NCBI GenBank assembly: GCA_029641185.1 | Contig: JAPWGK010000017.1 | Coordinates: forward strand, 248,001-312,000 | Direction of reading: 5' to 3' | Length of the DNA stretch: 64,000 nt | Origin: Pseudofabraea citricarpa | Taxonomy: Eukaryota > Ascomycota > Leotiomycetes > Helotiales > Dermateaceae | Shown: positions 34,181 to 47,396 of the stretch, piece by piece | Numbering within the stretch: position 1 is the first letter of the stretch | Layout: every line of letters starts with the position of its first letter | The notes under the pieces: model-generated | Databases searched by the model: none | Told to the model about the DNA's origin: nothing | What the model saw: only the letters and a program-made list of their open reading frames with translations | Position numbers and translations under genes: made by a program

Positions 34181-35548
34181 CTAGTAAAGGGTAAAGCGAC
34201 CACCCTCTCCATTGTCATGTACCACAGGTGGTGGCCAGTTGATGATTCTACTACCTCCCTCTGGTCCTTCATCGTCACTCATGTACTTCTCTTCCTCGGT
34301 TGCAGGTGTGTTGAGCCCAGTAATTGGATCAACGTAGCCCCAGAGCATCATAGGCATAATCCAGTTTTTGAAATCCAACGCTCTTCGAGTTGCTTCCCTT
34401 GCGACCAGTTCATCGATCCTCATCAAATGACATCTGCCCTTTCCCCAGCCTTCAAGGTGACCAATACCAATCTCGTTTGGCGGAATATCCCAAATTGGCA
34501 TGTTTCGGTGTTCAGGTCGGGGGGCATAAGCATAGCGAATCGAGGCTTTAAGGGCCTCAACTCGTGAGGTGAATGCCTTACGCTTGAGCGCCTTGCACAA
34601 TGGCGTCAACCCTCGCTGTCCAAGTAAGAGCTTGCGCAGGATATCTGATCCACTGCCATCGATTGGGTCGTTGAAGCGCATGTCGAGTTTCACGATGAAA
34701 AGTTGTAAATTCCAAAGGTCCTCATCGGTCATAAAGTCTTCATTATGCATGACTTGAGCTCGTCGAGCACTGGTAGCGATGTCCATGACAAACCATGTCT
34801 TCTTGAGGGAGAGATTCATTGTAGCAGGAGTACGATGACCCTGGCGTGCCATGCAAGCAAGGATATCGCGGACGGTTTTCTCACGATGAACTATCATCTG
34901 GAGCCACTTTAAGCTTGGAATCCTACGAATAAGAACAGGTCCACCATTGGCGTATCGTCGTGGGATAGGATCGAGTTGGGAAAGGGAATGGTAGAACTTC
35001 CAGTTGTAAAGTTTGGCGGCGACAGGTACTTGGTGTTTGGCGCATGCCCGGACGAAGTAGCCGATGTGACCATTGAGGACTTCATTGAAATCCCTGCAGA
35101 TACAGTATAGATTTAGAAGAGCCTTGGGATCCATGTTCTTTGCTACCTCTAAGGTTAACTCGTGGTAGTTTGAAAGGCTGCCAAACAAGTCTCGATTATG
35201 TGTTTGAGGGGATAGCATAGGTGATCCAACCTCGGTATCTGGAAGGTCATCGTCATCGTAGGACATCAAGGCATCGGCATCTGGCTGGATTCCATATTCA
35301 TCGATAGCTTCGTCAGAGATCTGTTGTCGTGCTTTGTCCGCGGCTTCTTTGGCGTGTGTATGCTCAGCAGCAAGCGTGGCAGCTTCTTTCTCCTCTGCCG
35401 CTCTTCGTTGTGCTCCGAGTGTTGCTAGAAGTTCATCTCGTCGCGCTGCATGCACAGCAGGGTCTTCATTTTCAGCATTATCCGTGTTAAAGTTGCTTTC
35501 TGAAGTGTCCATGGCGTCCATGGCGTCCATGGCGTCCATATCGTCCAT
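34181..35548 (-). CDS. F-box-like protein of unknown target
   Basis: An intronless 455-residue ORF. It opens with a repeated Met-Asp-Ala stretch made by a 9-bp repeat, then an acidic and Ala/Glu-rich helical region (about 25-90). An F-box-like segment lies at about 125-170 (LSNYHELTLEVAKNMDPKALLNLYCICRDFNEVL). The C-terminal two thirds are globular without repeats I recognise, including a stretch common in fungal F-box proteins (REKTVRDILACMARQGHRTP). F-box proteins link substrates to SCF ubiquitin ligases. The ligase role is inference, and the substrate is unknown. Any of the first four Met codons could start translation. I give the most upstream. Confidence 0.82.
   Translation of the reverse strand: MDDMDAMDAMDAMDTSESNFNTDNAENEDPAVHAARRDELLATLGAQRRAAEEKEAATLAAEHTHAKEAADKARQQISDEAIDEYGIQPDADALMSYDDDDLPDTEVGSPMLSPQTHNRDLFGSLSNYHELTLEVAKNMDPKALLNLYCICRDFNEVLNGHIGYFVRACAKHQVPVAAKLYNWKFYHSLSQLDPIPRRYANGGPVLIRRIPSLKWLQMIVHREKTVRDILACMARQGHRTPATMNLSLKKTWFVMDIATSARRAQVMHNEDFMTDEDLWNLQLFIVKLDMRFNDPIDGSGSDILRKLLLGQRGLTPLCKALKRKAFTSRVEALKASIRYAYAPRPEHRNMPIWDIPPNEIGIGHLEGWGKGRCHLMRIDELVAREATRRALDFKNWIMPMMLWGYVDPITGLNTPATEEEKYMSDDEGPEGGSRIINWPPPVVHDNGEGGRFTLY
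35507..35548 (-). repeat. In-frame 9-bp coding repeat at start codon
   Basis: ATGGACGCC is tandemly repeated three times with flanking variants, encoding Met-Asp-Ala units. Confidence 0.9.
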
Positions 35549-36388
35549 ACTGGCTTGCGCAAGTTGTTTCTGGAGGTGTGCGCTGTAGTTCAGCAGATGT
35601 ACGCACTGGAACGGAAGTTGGGTAATCCGAACGGACTAACCTAGACCCGAAATCTAACTATGTACGCAAAGGCAGGCACACGTACGCTCAAAGGCTTCTG
35701 TGTACTAATAAAACCTGTAATATGGAAGCCAAACTCTTTCGGCAATCCATAGGAGACAACAAATGCTTAGCGACTTGCACTAAGCGAGCAATATTGTGCT
35801 TTTGATGGGCCTTAGAAAGCCACTTGAAGCCTATTAGTACCCCCTTCGATATTACTTTGAGGCACTTGGTAGACATGAAAAACCCGAGTATTTGACAGCA
35901 GCGAGTAGGCAGCGAAGTAACTAGCAGTAAAATCCAAATGCTTGTGAATGAGTACCTCGATGGATGCAAGGGGCAACAAATAATCGTTGCAGAGCAGGAA
36001 AAGTAAATCTATCCGCCCAAGCAACACAATGTGTAGCAAGGGATTATTTGCTAAAGGTGGTAAACTGCCGGTTGGAGTGTTCGAAACAGCTAAATTCCAT
36101 AGACAGTAATATATTATGTGGAAAAACAGAGCAATGAAATGCAGCTTCCATCTTACTTATGGTACCTGTTTTCATAAAGACTTCTTAGGTTGCCCTTTTG
36201 GTGGTAGATATGCTTTCATATCTTAAATCTGGCAGGAGTCACTAGACCTCAGTAAAATCTTTCCATTCATCTCCGCATAACGCCGTTTTCTTGCGACCTA
36301 TGCAATGTAACTCCTTTTCCACTGCATATTCCGCCAAGCATGAGCCGGGTATTCTGCAAAGCTACCTTACAACCAATAACCATACATT
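35549..36388. other. Intergenic 35549-36388
   Basis: Promoter of the F-box-like gene and 3' flank of HAT2. Only short unsupported ORFs. Confidence 0.5.
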
Positions 36389-38058
<1,670 letters not shown>

Positions 38059-38546
38059 GTTTGGGTGCTGAATACGGATACTTTAAGCCTAGGTACACAC
38101 TGCCAGAGAAGATATTACAGAAACAGTCGAATGTGAGGGGTTGATGGAGTGTCAGGTCTGGGCGTGTTGAAAGCTTCTGCTGTAGACGCGCTCAGGAATC
38201 GCGTAAGGTAAAGTGCTCGCTAGCTGAGGAGCAGGGATTCCGCCCCAAAGCTAGCCTCGTGTACCTCACTAGCGCAAATCCTTGGTGCGATTTCGATTGA
38301 AACCCAGCTTCGAGACCTGAGCCTCGTCTTGAAATATCAAGAATATCACCACGATCACAAAGGCCATTCGCCGCGCAGAGAGTTGGGGGACAAAACGTCA
38401 CTCCTTGGATAGCATAAGTAACCCACGAGTTGTTCGTTTTTTTTTCACGCTGCCATTTTGCGGTAATAGCAAAGTGTGCATCTACCAGACACATATCAAC
38501 CAACAAACATCAATAAACACTCCAACTCAGCACATCATCTGCAGTT
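38059..38546. promoter_or_regulatory. Divergent intergenic region, HAT2 / XRN1
   Basis: This 488-bp segment separates the two opposed start codons and must hold both promoters. Apart from a T-run at about 38439 I see no clear motif. Confidence 0.55.
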
Positions 38547-41500
38547 ATGGGTGTCCCCAAATTCTTCAGATGGATGAGCGAGAGGTATCCTGCGATTTCT
38601 CAATTGATCGCAGAGAACAGAATACCTGAGTTTGACTGCCTGTACCTGGACATGAATGGCATCATTCACAACTGCACGCACAAGGATTCGGACGATGCGA
38701 CTTTCCGTATGACGGAGGAACAAATGTTTATTGCAATCTTCAATTACATAGAGCATTTATATGGCAAGATCAAGCCAAGGCAACTCTTCTACATGGCTAT
38801 TGATGGAGTTGCGCCGCGAGCGAAGATGAATCAACAACGCGCGCGCAGATTTCGCACTGCCCTCGATGTCGAAAACGCAAGGGAGAAGGCTATAAAAGAG
38901 GGCAAGGAAATGCCAAAGGAGGAAGCATTTGATAGTAATGCTATCACTCCAGGTATGGATTTATATCAACACAACTCATGGATACTTGCTAAACATGCTA
39001 GGAACGGAATTTATGCACAAGCTGACACAGCAACTGAAGTACTTCATCAACAAGAAAGTTTCCGAAGATGTAGACTGGCAAGGCGTCGAAATCGTATTGT
39101 CCGGCCATGAGGTTCCTGGTGAAGGAGAACACAAGATTATGGAATACATCCGGCTGGCAAAGGCCCAGCCCGACTACGATCCAAACGTACGTCACTGTCT
39201 TTATGGTCTCGATGCAGATCTTATTATGTTGGGGCTTCTAAGTCACGATCCACATTTCTGCTTGTTACGAGAAGAAGTTACATTCGGCCGGCAAAGCAAG
39301 AACAAATCCAAAGAGCTAGAGCATCAGAATTTTTATCTTATGCATCTTTGCATTGTCAGAGAATACCTGGAGCTGGAATTTCAGGAGTTGAAAGAGCCTG
39401 GTGCATTAGGGTTTCCTTTCGACCTGGAGCGAGTCATTGACGATTTCATTCTTATGGCGTTCTTTGTTGGTAATGATTTCTTACCGAATTTACCAAACTT
39501 ACACATTAACGAAGGGGCTCTGGCGTTGATGTTTAAGATGTACAAAACTGTATTACCTAAAGGCGATGGTTACATCAATGAGGGTGGAGTTATCCACATG
39601 GGCCGATTGGCTACGTTGCTGAGCGAGCTTCAACACGTTGAATATCGCTTCTTCGAGTCAGAGAGCTCGGATCAAAAATGGTTCAAGGGAAAGCAGATGG
39701 CCAAAGAAGATATCATGGTTAAGGGTAAGCCTAAAGGCAAGGTTGTCATGACTACGAATCAGCGAGAGGTGTGGAAGCAGGTGAAAAAGTATGTCGCGAC
39801 GCGCACTTCTGAGCCCTTGGATTTGTCATCCAAGCTCCCTGCTGCAGACAGAAAGTTTGTTGAAGAATTGGCCGATAGTCTCCATCTACAGTGGAAGACG
39901 GTCGCCGATGACGAGGGAGAGCGACATATGCAACTCACCTTTCCTGATACGATGGACGTGGATGAGGAGGAAGAGGATGAAGAGTCCCAATTGGCCATTT
40001 TACGTATTGTCAAGCAGTATGACAACGCCCAAGTTCTTGATGTCACCAAAGAGATGGCGCAAGCTGAGATGGATCGTAAATATGAGGAGAAATTCCAGGA
40101 ATGGAAAGATAAATACTACGAGGGTAAATTTGAATGGGACCGCAAGAACGAAACGGAGTTGACAAAGTTGTGCGAGAACTATGTCCAAGGCTTGCAATGG
40201 GTGCTGCATTATTACTATCGTGGAATTGTATCATGGCCCTGGTACTATGGATACCACTACTCGCCCATGATCTCTGGTGAGCAACACACAGAGAATGCCA
40301 TATTCAGCTGCTAACAATATCTCAGATGTCATCAAAGGTTTGAACGCCGATGTCGACTTTAAGCTTGGTCAGCCATTCCATCCATATGAGCAACTTATGG
40401 GTGTCCTTCCAGATCGAAGTAAGAAGATTGTACCAACTGTTTATCATGATCTGATGACGAATCCCAATTCGCCTATTATCGATTTCTACCCTCGAGACTT
40501 TGAATTAGATATGAATGGCAAGAAGATGGAATGGGAAGCTGTGGTTAAGATCCCTTTTATTGATCAGGATCGTTTGCTTGCAGCTATGGGTCCCAAAAAT
40601 AAGCTGCTCAGCAGAGACGAAGCAGCAAGAAACGAGTTTGGTGTTACGCTAAAGTTCACATACAGTCCGGATCTCGATTTCACATACCCATCCTCGCTGG
40701 TCGGTATATTTCCCGACATCGCTCATTGCCGTTGCGTTGAGAATATTTTTGATCTTCCAACCATCGAAGGACTCGAATATCATGTGGGTCTCATGGAGGG
40801 TGTTAAGCTTGGCAATTCTGCTCTTGCCGGTTTCCCAAGTTTGGCTACCATACCTTACAATGCGACCTTGGGGTTCCATGGGGTCAATGTCTTTCAGCAA
40901 GACAGTCGCAATGAGAGCATGGTTGTCACTATCGAGGATGCTGAAGCACGAACCAATGTAACTCGTGCTACAGAGAGACTCGGCAAACGTGTGCATGTGG
41001 GATATCCATTTTTGACTGAAGCCAAAGTCGTCAAAGTGTCTGACGAGCTTTTTGATTATTTCTTACCAGAAGATGGAACATCCCATGTTATAACAAAGCC
41101 CCACAGCCCTCGCGAGATTGATGACTGGAAGAAGAAGGCTGATAGGATTGAGAGTAATTACAGCAAGCGTCTTGGGATCATCATCGGTGCTGTCGAGTCC
41201 ATTGTGCACGTAGAAATGCTCAAGGGCTTGAAGAAGACCGATGAAGGTGCTACCATCAAGGAATATGCTATTCAGCATGGTACTGATACAGAGTATGCCA
41301 CTCAGGTCGTTGTCGATGAAGTCGTCAGTGAGGATCAACGCTTCTTGGAGAAGGCAGCTGTTCCTATCGAAAAAGAATTTCCAGTCGGATCGCGTGCGTT
41401 CTTTTTGGGCGAGTTCAATTATGGTCGGCCATTGGAGGTTGTCAAACACACCGACAACAAAGCCGAAATATGGCTGTCCACCGTTAAGGAGAAGGAGCCA

Positions 41501-42844
41501 GAATTCGGATGGTCAATCGTCAACAAGGCCGAGAAAGAAAATACGTACATACCCTCATATACTGTGGCAAGGATGCTTCATCTGCATCCACTAGTTCTGA
41601 GCAAGATCACCTCATCATTCTCTGTCTCTGCCATCGGGCAGATGCGATTGAATCTTGGACTCAATCTCAAGTTTGAGTCAAAGAAGTTGAAGGTGTTAGG
41701 CTACTCTCGTCGTAGCGATAATGGGTGGGAGTTCAGCGGTAAAGCTATCGATCTTCTTGCTCAATACATGACCAAATTCCCCGACTTCATTGCAGGCATT
41801 CAGGCCAGACCGCAAGGCAATGAATTCGACGAGACCGACTTTTATCCTAAAGACATCGCAGCCGTAAAAATCAAGGAAATTGTTGCATGGCTCAAATCCA
41901 TCGAGTCAAAACATTTCGAGAAGGTTCCCTTGGATGCTGCACAACTTGACTCGGATGTAGTCATGGCTATCGAAAAGGCTGCAGATGAAGCCCTTGAGAA
42001 GTCCGGACCCAATGGAGTCGAGTTCAAAAAGCTGAAAGGAGTGCCAAGAAACGCATTGATGAAACCATCAGATGCAGAGCACCGACTTGGAAGCCAAAAG
42101 TTCCGCCTTGGTGATCGTGTTGTATATGTTCAGGATTCTGGACGTGTTCCCATTGCCACTCGTGGTACGGTTGTTGGTATCAGCCGTACGCCTCGTACCA
42201 CTCTATTGGATGTTGTTTTTGATTTAACCTTTATGAGTGGCACTTCACTTGGTGACCGTTGCACCCCATTCCGCGGATCAACCGTCCCAGCAGCATCTGT
42301 TCTCAACTTGTCGAATAAGCAAGTGATCGCGGGCTCGAAAGCCGCCGTGGAAAAGAAACCTGTTCAAAATTCAACTCCTTTGACCTTGAATGGTACAAAT
42401 GGATATGGTCCTCCCATTGGACCTGGTGGAAGAGGTCAATTCCGCGAAGCAAGTGCTCCTGCACCGTTACGAGGCTCCTTCCGTGGAGCTGTTGCGGGAT
42501 TCAGAGGAAATGGTGGACGCGGCAGAGGTCGTGGTGGACCCAACAATGCTCAGCCAGCTGTTCACAGCAGCCAGATCAATGATCCAGCTATCATACATCA
42601 AGGCAACGTGAATGGGGGAGCTAATGGCACCAATGGAACCCGCGGTGGGAGGGGAGGGTTCAGAGGTGGCAGAGGTGGTCCGGCTGCAGTCCAGCAGAGT
42701 TATAATAACATGCCTCCACCAGCTAGTCTCGACGCGAGCCGAGGAGGAAGAGGGCGTGGAGGTGCCAGAGGTGGTCGAGGACGTGGTGGTCAGCGAGGAA
42801 GAGGCGGTGCTCCTCCACCACCACCAGCAGCAGCTCAATCCTAG
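38547..42844 (+). CDS. xrn1: 5'-3' exoribonuclease XRN1
   Basis: Exons 38547..38952, 39002..40276 and 40326..42844 give 1399 residues. XRN1 degrades decapped 5'-monophosphate mRNA in the cytoplasm. The N-terminal nuclease half starts MGVPKFFRWMSERYP, which is nearly invariant. Active-site acidic residues are in YLDMNGIIHNC (Asp35), SGHEVPGEGEHKIM and LDADLIMLGL. The second conserved block (DDFILMAFFVGNDFLPNLP) and the tower/SH3-like middle follow. The last 130 residues are rich in Arg-Gly-Gly repeats and prolines and end PPPPPAAAQS. The length fits cytoplasmic Xrn1 rather than nuclear Rat1/Xrn2. Both introns are 49 nt, with GTATGG and GTGAGC donors. Confidence 0.97.
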
Positions 42845-43338
42845 TTCGTGTGTGGTGGATTTTCAGGTTCCTTGCGAGATCATACTCGGAAGTTCAGCGT
42901 AGGCACGATATGATGATTGATGATAAGTTTACGGCTCTATTGTCTCACGGTCATGACCTTAGACGAGATATGATTGTTGTAGATCATCTGGGGAATTCAG
43001 GGAGAGGTTTGCAATGGCTTAATCTATCTAAGCAGGCTGTTTTCTGTACCAAATAATGAATAGCTTCAGCCTGAAATGTCAACGGGATGATTCTGCAGGC
43101 CATCGTGATCGATCTTAGCCCCTTACCCATGATCGGGTAGCTCTTCCGAGAAAGGATAATTAAGCTTGGATCAAGGAGTGCCTCTAGACGAGCAGAATTA
43201 GATATCGAGAGCATCAATAATACAGATGCAGATTCCCGTGATGCAGCGGATTGTATGTGACACGAAATTGAATTCCAATATCAGCAGTGGCGTGGAGAGA
43301 AATAGGGGGTAGGATGTAGGCCCGGCGGCAGAAGCGAC

Positions 43339-43359
43339 GATGATGATGATGATGATGAT
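43339..43359. repeat. (GAT)7 microsatellite
   Basis: Seven perfect GAT units, followed shortly by further GAT/ATC-rich sequence. Confidence 0.95.
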
Positions 43360-43670
43360 ACTCCTCATATTAGATCATCATCGTCGATGGAAGACGAGTG
43401 CTGCGCCAGAATGGCCCGTGGCGATCAATTACCAGCTGCATGGTTTGAAACGCGGTGAACGAGTCAAATATCCGAGGGGAAGGCTTTCCGACTCAAGGAT
43501 CCAACAGAGAGTCACAGGCTGAGCCATCTCTTGATAGGGGCGAGGGGGGGAAGATGGAGGTTGTCTCAATCCAAGGACTGCTCTGATGCAATACGGTACG
43601 ACTGCGGTAGGATACAGGCGCAGGAGTCGTCACACCACAGGAGAGGAGGGACGGTGAGGTGATGTGATAT

Positions 43671-43698
43671 GAGAGGTGAGAGGTGAGAGGTGAGAGGT
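43671..43698. repeat. 7-bp tandem repeat (GAGAGGT)4
   Basis: Four perfect copies, followed by a degenerate GAGGTG. Confidence 0.95.
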
Positions 43699-44389
43699 GA
43701 GGTGGGAATAGAGGTTCTCTCAGGAGCCAGGAATGGTGCACCGGTCCCCTAACAACCAACCACTTCTTATTCATCATTGGAGCAGGAGCAGGAGCAGGCT
43801 TGCTGCTGGCTTTGCTGCTTGCTTGCGGCGTGCACAGGTTGATGTAGGATCCGTGTGCAACTTTGCTGCTTGTTCCACTTCCGAGTCTGCGGGATCCAGT
43901 AGAGGAGGAGCAGAGAAAAGATGACGGAGGAGGCCCGAGAGCCTTGACTCGTGGCTTTCTCGTGGGGGGGAACACAAGAACGATTAATTAGAGGTGTGAT
44001 TGTGGTTGGTGTACAGTAGGGAGTAGGAGTAGGAGTAGGTACATGTACCGGTAGATAGAATAGGGGGAGGACTCAGTATTAAACTGCCTTGTAGGCTTGG
44101 AGGCTTGTAGTGTGGTGTCGGCCTGTAATTAGGATTTGGCCTCTACTCGCAAGTAGCAACTTGTACCGCAAGTACTGCAAGTATGAAGCTCGATACGGGA
44201 GTGCTTTAGAGTTTGTCGTATCGTTCGTTGGTCAGCACGGAGCTTTAATCTTGATCTCTTTCTCAGCTTTCTAAGTTCTCACCTTCTCACAGGCGGCTAC
44301 CCTGTCGTACAGTGTGTGAACCTCTGAAGAACGAACCCGCCTGGAGCCGTTGCCGTTGCACACTTGGGGCTGCTCGGCTACGCTAACGG

Positions 44390-44422
44390 GGGCGCTGGCA
44401 GGGCGCTGGCAGGGTGCTGGCA
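44390..44422. repeat. 11-bp tandem repeat, three copies
   Basis: The unit GGGCGCTGGCA occurs three times with one substitution in the last copy. Confidence 0.95.
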
Positions 44423-45161
44423 GGCCATACACCCTATCACACTACCACCGACGTCCCTGAAGAACCTGTGAGAGCCACTACGCTCAGCGGTCGCGTAGGC
44501 GCTTCCTGAGGAGGCTTAGGTACCCATAGAGGCCCCCATCAAAAATCCCTTATTTAACCCACGCCCAGTACAGTATCACCACCCCAGTCAACATCTATCT
44601 CCCCTCCCCGTGACTTCGCACCAGCCTCACCCATATCCAGACTCCAACAACCGCTGCTCAGTCTCAGCGCGAGAGACTGCGGTCCATGTTCAGATTCCAC
44701 AGGAAGTCCCCTTTCCTGTGTTGCCGTTCGGCAGCCGGCGAAATCTGTCATAATGACCATGATAATAAGTCGGAGCTTCTTTATCACCCAGGCGTCTCCC
44801 GACTCATTGAGCCCCCGAACGACGCTCTTAGCGAACAAAACCCTGTATCCAATTTCTGCTGTGAAGTGACTTCTCCACCTCGACCTCCTTTCCCTCACCA
44901 CGACGACCACGAGGCGAACGCGAACGGGTGTACATTTAATTTGCATATACAGACAGACTCAGTTACAGGCCTCAAAACACCTGTCCTTCCCTCTCTTCCT
45001 CTCCCTCCGCTCCGCACGAATTGCTTGCCCACGCCCTTGCCGACTCTTCTCAGTCATCTCAGGAGCAGCTCAACATCCTCTCTCCACCCACCACAACCCC
45101 CCGAACTCTCTCATCCTCCTCGCACGAAGCCCGCTTGCCAGCACTTCGCGGACTCCCGACA

Positions 45162-47396
45162 ATGTCATCAACCACGCAGGGCCAGCAAGGCAATCTAGAC
45201 CGATACGTCGTCATCCACGTCGCTACCACCTGCGATGAGCACGGCGTCTATGTCACCAAGGATTCGGCGGAGGTGATAGAGCTCGGGTGGATTCTCCTGG
45301 ACGCAAAGAGCTGTGACGAGGTGAGCTCCATTGCACCTGCGCCGACAATGGGGATACTCTGCTGAACCAACATCTACAGTTACATCGTGAGAGTGTGCTG
45401 GTCAAGCCCATCAACACGCCAATCACTCCTCTGTGCAGTAAGTGCAAGGCTGAAGAAAAAAACCGTACACGCAAGCTGGGGAGGAGAAAACTTGGAGCTG
45501 GGAGAGCTACCAGCTTGCTCGCATCTTCGGGGACAATTTACTGACGGGAATCCAGCGAGCTTGACAACCCTTACGTGGGAGCACGTTCGAAATGCAGGGA
45601 CTTTCCGTGATGCCATCAACCGATTCGATGCATTTGCCTCTGAGCACTTGACCTCCCAGAACCTGGACTTCTCTTTCGTTACCCTCGACTCGTGGGATCT
45701 CCGTGTGCAGCTTCCACGTGAAGCTCGCGACAAAGCTGTCGTGCTACCACCGTACCTCCAGCACTCGCGGACGTTCGATCTCCGTACTGAATACCAGAGA
45801 TGGCAGCAGCACCACCCGGAGTCTCTGCCGTTTGGCCCCTCCATGCTGTCCAACATATGTGCGGCCCTCGAGGTTGAGCCAGTGCAGGCCAGTGCCCCCA
45901 TCAAACATAACCTCCCATTCCATCTACAAGCTCTTGCTCCAGCTTCTCCGCGCCGCGCCATGGAGGAAGCTGTGACACTGGCTCGAGTTCTACGAGGCCT
46001 GATTCGCAAGTCTCAGCCTGCCCATGAGCACCCAGATGTGCTGACTCGACCAATGGATGCCCGCGCTGACGTTCGAGCTTTCCTATCTGAACGCAGCAAG
46101 GTTCTGCACATGGCCGGTCTTCCCCATGACACAACTCAATCTGAGCTCGAGAGTTGGTTTACACAGTTTGGAGGTCGTCCCATTGCTTTCTGGACCCTCC
46201 GAACCCCAGATCAACATAAGCCAACAGGCTCCGGCTTTGCCGTATTTTCGTCGCATGAAGAGGTCAGCCAATCATCCTTAACCCACCTTTGCTTATACTG
46301 CCGACTGTGCAACCAGCACCAAATTATCGTATCAGCACCGTATGAATATGTGTTGCTGCTCTACGAAAAATTGCTGCTGCTGAAGCCGACCAATCTCATT
46401 AAATTCTTTAATATTCGAGGACATTGTCTAACTCCTTACCAGGCTGCAGAAAGTCTGTGCATGAACGGACGTGCTCTCAACGAGAAAGCGATCGAAGTCT
46501 CCCCATCGTCCAGCCGTGTACTCGACCGCGCCGCTGAGATCCTTACTCCTTTCCCCCCCAGCAAGAACCGCCCTCGCCCTGGAGACTGGACTTGCCCATC
46601 ATGTGGATTCTCTAACTTCCAACGCCGTACGGCTTGTTTCCGATGCTCATTCCCAGCCATGAGTGCTGGCCCCAGTGGTGATGCCATGGGAGGCTATGGA
46701 GGTGGCTACGGCTACGGCCCACCACAGATGATGCCACCGCCTCAACACATGGGGCACCACGGGGGTATGGGAGGTCACGGGGGCGGGCGTATGGGTGGCA
46801 GTGGAGGTGTTGTTCCTTTCCGTGCAGGTGATTGGAAGTGTGGTTCGGAAGGCTGTGGTTACCACAACTTTGCAAAGAATGTCAGTTGTCTGCGATGTGG
46901 TGCCTCCCGTGCCGGCGCTGCCGTTGTTGCTGACTCTGGCTACCCATCCCCAATGGATGCACCATCCAACTATGGCGCTGGACCTGGCTCCTTTGCAGGT
47001 ACCCCCGGCCCTGGTCCCTTCGCCTCTGCAGCAGGCGGCTTCAACTCCAGTGGTTATGGCGGAGGTCAGCACTTTGGAGGACCACCTTCCACTTACGCTC
47101 TCCCATCTGGCCTAGGTGCTTCGACCGGTCCTTATCCTTCCCTCAACACCCACTTTGGTGGTCCTGCTGGAGGAAGCCATTCTGCTGGTCCATTTGATAG
47201 CCGCGCTGCTGAGGCTGCTTTCCAGTCCGCTAGCAACGGACCCGCTTCCGCTGGCCCAAACAGCTTCTACTCCAACAACCAGCCAGAGAGTGACCCATTC
47301 GCTTTCCTGAGCAGCGGTATGGGAGGTTTGAGCGTAGGCAGTGGAGATGCCAGACAAAATGGAGGAGCTACCGGACCCAGCAAGTCCCCGGCCTAA
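45162..47396 (+). CDS. NRP1-like RNA-binding protein (degenerate exonuclease, RRM, two RanBP2 zinc fingers)
   Basis: Exons 45162..45320, 45380..45437, 45556..46262 and 46443..47396 give 625 residues. Residues about 13-200 resemble an ERI1-type DEDD exonuclease (YVVIHVATTCDE, VTLDSWDLRVQLP), but the catalytic positions appear replaced. An RRM follows with RNP2-like VLHMAGLP and RNP1-like GSGFAVF, completed across the last intron by AAESLCMNGRAL. Two RanBP2-type zinc fingers follow: GDWTCPSCGFSNFQRRTACFRC and GDWKCGSEGCGYHNFAKNVSCLRC. Gly/Pro/Ser-rich linkers fill the C-terminus. Yeast Nrp1, of similar plan, is a putative RNA-binding protein seen in stress granules. The last intron is 180 nt and stop-free. 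Exon 3's start (CCAG|CGAGC) is the least certain junction. Confidence 0.88.

Larger units (their letters stand above)
42845..45161. other. Long intergenic region 42845-45161
   Basis: About 2.3 kb between XRN1 and the NRP1-like gene. It holds several short tandem repeats listed separately and GA- or CT-rich runs. Part (about 44560-45160) is C-rich and probably the 5' leader of the next gene. ORFs here are low-complexity and unsupported. Confidence 0.5.

Noticed and set aside
43493..43975. 160-codon minus-strand ORF with Ser/Pro-rich composition
   Set aside because: It translates tandem repeats (GAGAGGT and GGAGCA units) and is most likely non-coding.
45380..46009. 209-codon minus-strand ORF
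   Set aside because: Antisense of the NRP1-like gene.
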